From contig NZ_AWUK01000043.1 in the NCBI RefSeq assembly GCF_000499205.1, positions 1 to 64,000 of the forward strand: a stretch of DNA of 64,000 bases. The letters run 5' to 3'. The stretch is from Paenibacillus sp. MAEPY2. GTDB taxonomy: Bacteria; Bacillota; Bacilli; Paenibacillales; Paenibacillaceae. A model generated the notes under the pieces. It saw only the letters and a program-made list of their open reading frames with translations, was not told the origin of the DNA and ran no database searches. Numbering within the stretch: position 1 is the stretch's first letter; each line of letters opens with the position of its first letter. Positions 60,076 to 64,000 of the stretch are shown piece after piece. The position numbers and the translations under genes were made by a program.

Positions 60076-60142
60076 TGATTATTTGTGAAAGGGGGGATGC
60101 TGAACATTTCCCAGTTCAAATTAGGATGAAAGAGGTAAGAAT

Positions 60143-60553
60143 ATGAGAAAAAAAGGTTTCATGTTTTCACTAATGATGGTGCTTATGCTTGTTTTTTCTG
60201 TACCTTCTTTTGCATCAAGCAGCAATAGCAATTCAGGATTGGACATTCCAAGTACCAATAGTAATACTAGCCTTGATCTATCTACCGTGGATAAAGGAAG
60301 ATTCTCAAAAGGCATGGATGCCTTAACCAAGGATGCAGAAACAGTAGGAGGAAAGATGGCTTATCCATTGTTTTTCTTCTGTTTGATTGTCGGAATCATC
60401 CTTATGGTGTGTGGGATCTTTTCAAAAAAGCTTTTAGCATTAGGTGGATTGGCGCTTGTCATTGGCTTTGGGATTATGTTTGTATTAGGTGATCTCCGGA
60501 AAGCAGTAGATTACATGGATTACGTAGCCACGACCATTCGCAACTATTTTTAA
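60143..60553 (+). CDS. Second pilin-like small membrane protein
   Basis: A 136-residue protein with a clear signal peptide (FMFSLMMVLMLVFSVPSFAS), a Ser/Asn linker, then two membrane helices (MAYPLFFFCLIVGIILMVCG and LLALGGLALVIGFGIMFVLG). The layout is the same as that of the 52299 product and of VirB2-type subunits. A structural role next to the wall hydrolase is likely. A strong terminator follows. Confidence 0.6.
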   Translation: MRKKGFMFSLMMVLMLVFSVPSFASSSNSNSGLDIPSTNSNTSLDLSTVDKGRFSKGMDALTKDAETVGGKMAYPLFFFCLIVGIILMVCGIFSKKLLALGGLALVIGFGIMFVLGDLRKAVDYMDYVATTIRNYF

Positions 60554-60572
60554 GACATACTTTTTGACTTGA

Positions 60573-60602
60573 AGAGCGACGGAAGTTCCGTCGCTCTTTT
60601 TT
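60573..60602 (+). terminator. Internal terminator
   Basis: AGAGCGACGGAA pairs with TTCCGTCGCTCT, followed by seven T residues. Confidence 0.85.
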
Positions 60603-60644
60603 TATCTACAGGTAAGACGTCTTTGACGAACAGGAGGAATAATC

Positions 60645-62516
60645 ATGCATGTTGCTGTTATTTGTAAGCCAACCAGCTACGAGCGCATTTCCGTAGCCAT
60701 TAATGGGTTAAACCCAAGTATAAAAATTTCCTCAGCCCTTACTTCTTGGAATTCGGCTCTCGATTATGTTCAGAAACAAAAAATTGATGGTTTAGTGATT
60801 GAAGAAAGTCTTCCTTTCTTTATCCAGGTTAGTTCACTCCCGTTGCCCAGTCTGGTGTATTCAGGTACGCGTGATTTTAGAAATGCGGCTAAGGATTGGA
60901 TTCAATCTCTTGGTTTGGAGATTGAAAGTACCAGTCGCCAAACATATCACTCCCAAGATGCTGGAAATGATGACGAAAGTAAGAGTGAGGATAGTCTGCA
61001 AAATATCCCAACAGATAAAACAGGAGCAAAGGTCGCCATTGTTGCAAAGAATACCAGTTTAATTGAGCTAATTGAATCTTTTGGAGGTATCCAGGTTGTA
61101 GCGAAAAGCAATAAGTTCAATGATGTGATGGATTTGGAGAAGTTAAATAACCCTGATGTTATCTTCCTTGAAGAAGGTGTGATGCCTAAGGACGAACCCA
61201 CCTTGAGAGATTTGAAAATTCTTCAGGTAGTAAGCAATTTTCAATCTTCAGAAAATACTCGTCTTGCGATGATGTTATTTGAGCGGAAAAACAACAAACT
61301 ATACCAGCGCTTAGTGTCAAAAGGTTACTATCACTTTTTAGCCAGAAATAATGTGTCATCTGCAGATATTGAACGTCTCGTAAAAGTTCCCAACACTCTA
61401 CAAGACGTAACAGAATATCAAGATTCTCCTCAAGCAATGGACCCAGTGGGGAATCAAGTAAATATATCCCAGAATGAAGTGGTTACGAAGGTGGAGGAAA
61501 AAGTTGAGGTTACAGACCCGGAGAATACAGATCACCCTTCAGAGCCTTCGTTTCTGTCTTCTCGTCCTTCGGTCAATCCACCAAAGATTGAGGTGGCTAT
61601 AAAACCTGCCGAAATACCACATATGGACGTTGAAGTGAAAACACCGACAGTAACCCATGCTTCACCGGCTGAAGGAGTTGAGGAGCCATCTAGGCCTAGT
61701 GAGGAACAAAAACCACTGGAAGTTGATGAGACTCCAAAGGGAACGAAAGGGACCATATTAAAGAATCCCATTTTTCAAATATTTAGAAGGTCAAAAGATA
61801 CAAGCAAGCAGGATGGTGATGTTCACGAGAGTACCACTCATGCAAAGGGATATTCACCTTTTTCCTATCCAATGCCACATCGAATTATCTTTTACTCTCC
61901 AAAGGGAGGGGCGGGAGCAACGTCCATGATTTTATCTTTATCAGAAGGTGCAGAAGACAAAGCACTTGGTGTAGCCGAAATATCGTATAGCTATGGACAG
62001 ATTGCAGGGAAATTAGGGCTACATCCTTCTCATACCATTGCGGATACTCCTGATGGTCTCGAAGAATTGGCTCTATGTAAGAATAAATATCTTTGTGCCC
62101 CATGGATTTACTCAAGTAAAAAACCTTTCAATGATACTTTGCTGAGAGAGTGGTTGGTACGAGCTGAGAGAGCCTTTGTGGGGAAAACAATTCTAGCAGA
62201 TCTTCAGAGTCAGAGTTCACCTTTACTGCTTATGGCTTCACATGAATGGTGCACAAAATCAATTTGGGTTGTTCAAAACTCTGATGATCATCTGGGTATG
62301 GCTGACATTCAAATGTCTCATCTAAAAAGAATGGGAGATGAGTGGAAGAAAATCGGTCTTATTATCCAGGGAGAAGGAGAGGGGAAGATCCCTTGGGAGG
62401 ATGCTTTAGGTGTACCTGTGATTGGAAAACTTGGTTCTAGTATTTCCAACAAAGATTGGAAGAGACAGCTTCAAGATCATGTAGCTGAACATTTGGGTTT
62501 ACGTTCCATTGTCTAA
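60645..62516 (+). CDS. TadZ/CpaE-like ParA-family protein with altered P-loop
   Basis: A 623-residue protein. Residues 1-95 and about 130-210 look like degenerate receiver-type domains (MHVAVICKPTSYERISVAIN; AKVAIVAKNTSLIELIESFG). A long acidic Pro-rich linker follows (about 270-385). The C-terminal 210 residues are a ParA/MinD fold: RIIFYSPKGGAGATSMILSL with the first signature Lys, but the usual GK(S/T) Lys replaced by Ala, then TILADLQSQSSPLLLM. Receiver plus ParA is the TadZ/CpaE plan, used to place pili at the pole. Here it may localise the secretion system. ATPase activity is doubtful. Confidence 0.65.
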   Translation: MHVAVICKPTSYERISVAINGLNPSIKISSALTSWNSALDYVQKQKIDGLVIEESLPFFIQVSSLPLPSLVYSGTRDFRNAAKDWIQSLGLEIESTSRQTYHSQDAGNDDESKSEDSLQNIPTDKTGAKVAIVAKNTSLIELIESFGGIQVVAKSNKFNDVMDLEKLNNPDVIFLEEGVMPKDEPTLRDLKILQVVSNFQSSENTRLAMMLFERKNNKLYQRLVSKGYYHFLARNNVSSADIERLVKVPNTLQDVTEYQDSPQAMDPVGNQVNISQNEVVTKVEEKVEVTDPENTDHPSEPSFLSSRPSVNPPKIEVAIKPAEIPHMDVEVKTPTVTHASPAEGVEEPSRPSEEQKPLEVDETPKGTKGTILKNPIFQIFRRSKDTSKQDGDVHESTTHAKGYSPFSYPMPHRIIFYSPKGGAGATSMILSLSEGAEDKALGVAEISYSYGQIAGKLGLHPSHTIADTPDGLEELALCKNKYLCAPWIYSSKKPFNDTLLREWLVRAERAFVGKTILADLQSQSSPLLLMASHEWCTKSIWVVQNSDDHLGMADIQMSHLKRMGDEWKKIGLIIQGEGEGKIPWEDALGVPVIGKLGSSISNKDWKRQLQDHVAEHLGLRSIV

Positions 62517-62567
62517 CTTTTTGCGAAAATACAGGCTTGTAAATCAATGATATCGAGGAGGATTCAG

Positions 62568-63347
62568 ATGAAAAAAGCATCAAAGCGTTTTGGGAAAACA
62601 ATTATATTTATGAGTTTAGTCTCTCTATTGGTAACTGGAACTTCATTGGCTCAATCAAGCAACGCAATTCAAGCACTTATTGAAAGTAATTTGAAAATCT
62701 TTAAAGATGGTCAGCAGCTAACGTTAAGAAATGCGGAGGGGAAAAAGATTGATCCGGTTATCATTGAAGGGAGTGTTTATCTTCCTATCCGGTCCATTTC
62801 TGAAACGCTAGGTTGGGGGATCGAATGGGACAAGGGATCCAAAGCGGTCACACTTGTTGAGCCAGATACTGGTATTGATCCAAATCAAACGACGACTCCT
62901 GTTAATGAGGTTAGTAAACCGGTGACTTTGGTAGAATTCCCTGGGATTCTCGATAGCAAACTACTCTTAACTACTATCGCAAGTGATCTACAGGTGGGAA
63001 CTGTCTCATTCTCACAAGGAGGGATATTAAAAGGTAAATCAGCAAGGACGACAATTGATTTCGCCACCGAGGAATACGACAACCTGTCTCTATATATGGC
63101 TGTAAAAAAAGAAGCACCCGCTACTACGAAGACTAACACAAGTACGAACGTCAATGAACCAGTTGAAGTAAGGTTCTTAGACATTGACGGCAAGAAAGAA
63201 ATTGCCTTTTATACAACAAGTATCCGACCTACTGACGGAGCAAAGAAATTCACATTAGACCTAAGGGGTAAGAAGAAAATTCGAATCGTTTTAACAAGCG
63301 ATTTGACGGATACTCAATTGATTCTTGGTGATCCCATTTTCCAGTAG
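62568..63347 (+). CDS. Secreted copper-amine-oxidase-type stalk-domain protein
   Basis: 259 residues from ATG 62568 (GAGGAGG site). After a signal peptide (IIFMSLVSLLVTGTSLAQ) there is a stalk domain: LKIFKDGQQLTLRNAEGKKI, IIEGSVYLPIRSISETLGWG and the ending IEWDKGSKAVTL, very common in Paenibacillus. The C-terminal half is beta-rich (carbohydrate- or NPCBM-like: SLYMAVKKEAPA, EVRFLDIDGKKEIAFYTT). It is probably attached at the wall or the secretion surface. Last recognised gene of the cluster. Confidence 0.75.
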   Translation: MKKASKRFGKTIIFMSLVSLLVTGTSLAQSSNAIQALIESNLKIFKDGQQLTLRNAEGKKIDPVIIEGSVYLPIRSISETLGWGIEWDKGSKAVTLVEPDTGIDPNQTTTPVNEVSKPVTLVEFPGILDSKLLLTTIASDLQVGTVSFSQGGILKGKSARTTIDFATEEYDNLSLYMAVKKEAPATTKTNTSTNVNEPVEVRFLDIDGKKEIAFYTTSIRPTDGAKKFTLDLRGKKKIRIVLTSDLTDTQLILGDPIFQ

Positions 63348-64000
63348 AGGTTAGTAGACTTTTGATTTTTCAGAGTCATGATAATATTCACATCTCTCTA
63401 TTTGTGAAACACAATTGTGTGACACAATAGAGAGATGTGCTACATAAAGAATATCGAATTACTTTTCTTAAAGAAAGAAGATTAGATGGCTTGGAATTCC
63501 TTATGGACCGTAAAGCAAGCGAACAAAGAAAAAGTATCAGAGTCAATTTACGTTCATTGAGCTAGTGCATGGTGGGTTTGGACTCGTAAAGCTGAAGCAA
63601 TAAATCCGAGACGTTCAAAAGCAGGTGAGAAGATCTGGGAGCCATATTTACATAATTTGAATGTTGGGTTACTATGTGGATCATTCGAGATGCTTCTTCA
63701 GTTAATGATGAAAGTAGACAACTGGATCTCACTGATTATAATGTTGAGTTGTCGAATTTGTATTTAGAATTGATACTTGGATTAATGAGAATTTTCAATC
63801 TAAGAGCACCTTACACAATTGCGTTGGAGCAGACAGAAACTTGTATGAAAATAAACAAGACAATTAATAAAAATTTTTAGTTTCTGAAAAAGAAAATAAG
63901 GCTACAATTTAACTTGGCTAATATGAAGGGATTGATGAGTCGATATGGAAAAAAATTATGATATAAATTTTCGTTGTACTGAAGGTGCCTTCTCCCAATA
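63348..64000. other. End region with long palindrome, otherwise unrecognised
   Basis: A long imperfect palindrome lies at 63389-63439: arms CACATCTCTCTATTTGTG and CACAATAGAGAGATGTG, with an inner ACACAATTGTGT dyad. A 17-base core CTATTGTGTCACACAAT (minus strand, 63414-63430) is identical to the core of the palindrome upstream of tubR. Beyond this there are only short frames (25 codons at 63486; 68 codons at 63674-63880) without ribosome sites. An ATG at 63945 opens a frame that runs off the window and may begin the next gene. Confidence 0.5.

Noticed and set aside
63674..63880. 68-codon frame near the right end
   Set aside because: No ribosome site at its ATG and no recognisable domain. Left as unassigned sequence.

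Overview
The window reads as part of a large low-GC Gram-positive plasmid, most likely from Paenibacillus or a close Bacillales relative. Supporting signs are strong AGGAGG-type ribosome sites, frequent GTG/TTG starts, an AbrB-type regulator, a YvrJ-family gene beside a split sigma factor, a DUF2321 protein and a copper-amine-oxidase-type stalk-domain protein. No rRNA, tRNA or chromosomal housekeeping cluster was seen. A replication initiator with iterons, a tubulin-type (TubZ) partition locus, a plasmid-type topoisomerase III and a type IV secretion operon together indicate an extrachromosomal, probably conjugative, element. No relaxase or coupling protein was recognised, so any mating machinery would have to be completed outside the window.

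Layout. 1-3.1 kb: iteron-like 20-bp repeats, a decayed gene end, a small SH3-type secreted protein and a papain-like protease with homogenised FG-GAP-like repeats. 3.4-5.9 kb: small zinc-ribbon and HTH genes. 6.1-9.4 kb: a tandem duplication of a two-gene secreted-protein operon. 9.7-12.1 kb: a HEPN protein with an ApeA-like look and an HTH protein with internal DNA repeats. 12.1-16.8 kb: the replicon, with 12 iterons in three places around the rep gene and a decayed ParB-domain DNA methyltransferase between them. 16.9-27.6 kb: accessory genes (AbrB-HTH regulator, lipoproteins, LytTR protein, phosphodiester glycosidase, alpha/beta hydrolase, ATP-dependent DNA ligase, MerR-like regulator). 27.8-28.7 kb: split sigma factor facing a YvrJ gene, with shared promoter-like motifs and a LexA-type box between them. 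28.7-32.6 kb: TubR-TubZ-TubY-like partition region with a perfect palindrome and dense TCTACG repeats. 32.6-39.9 kb: topoisomerase III, a recombinase lacking most catalytic residues, RHH regulator and a recombinase pseudogene. 40.5-48.3 kb: membrane Lon-type protease, Abi_C protein, HEPN-like protein, coiled-coil plus tyrosine recombinase pair, UPF0489 protein. 48.4-50.9 kb: two XRE regulators, a sigma-region-4-like protein and a NusG-like factor. 51.1-63.3 kb: a co-directional envelope and secretion operon (thioredoxin-like, YdjM-like, pilin-like, VirB3-like, VirB4, VirB6-like, VirB1/M23 hydrolase, second pilin-like, TadZ/CpaE-like, stalk-domain protein).

How it may work together (inference): Rep plus iterons set copy number; TubZ with TubR and the TubY-like coiled-coil protein segregate the plasmid, using the palindrome and/or TCTACG arrays as centromere; recombinase genes resolve multimers; the NusG-like factor may let polymerase read through the internal terminators of the long secretion operon; HEPN and Abi_C genes are candidate phage-defence cargo. 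The sequences most worth a second look are the TubZ-region repeat arrays, the 17-bp palindrome core shared with a site 34 kb away, the plasmid-borne sigma/YvrJ unit with an SOS-type box, and the split iteron layout.
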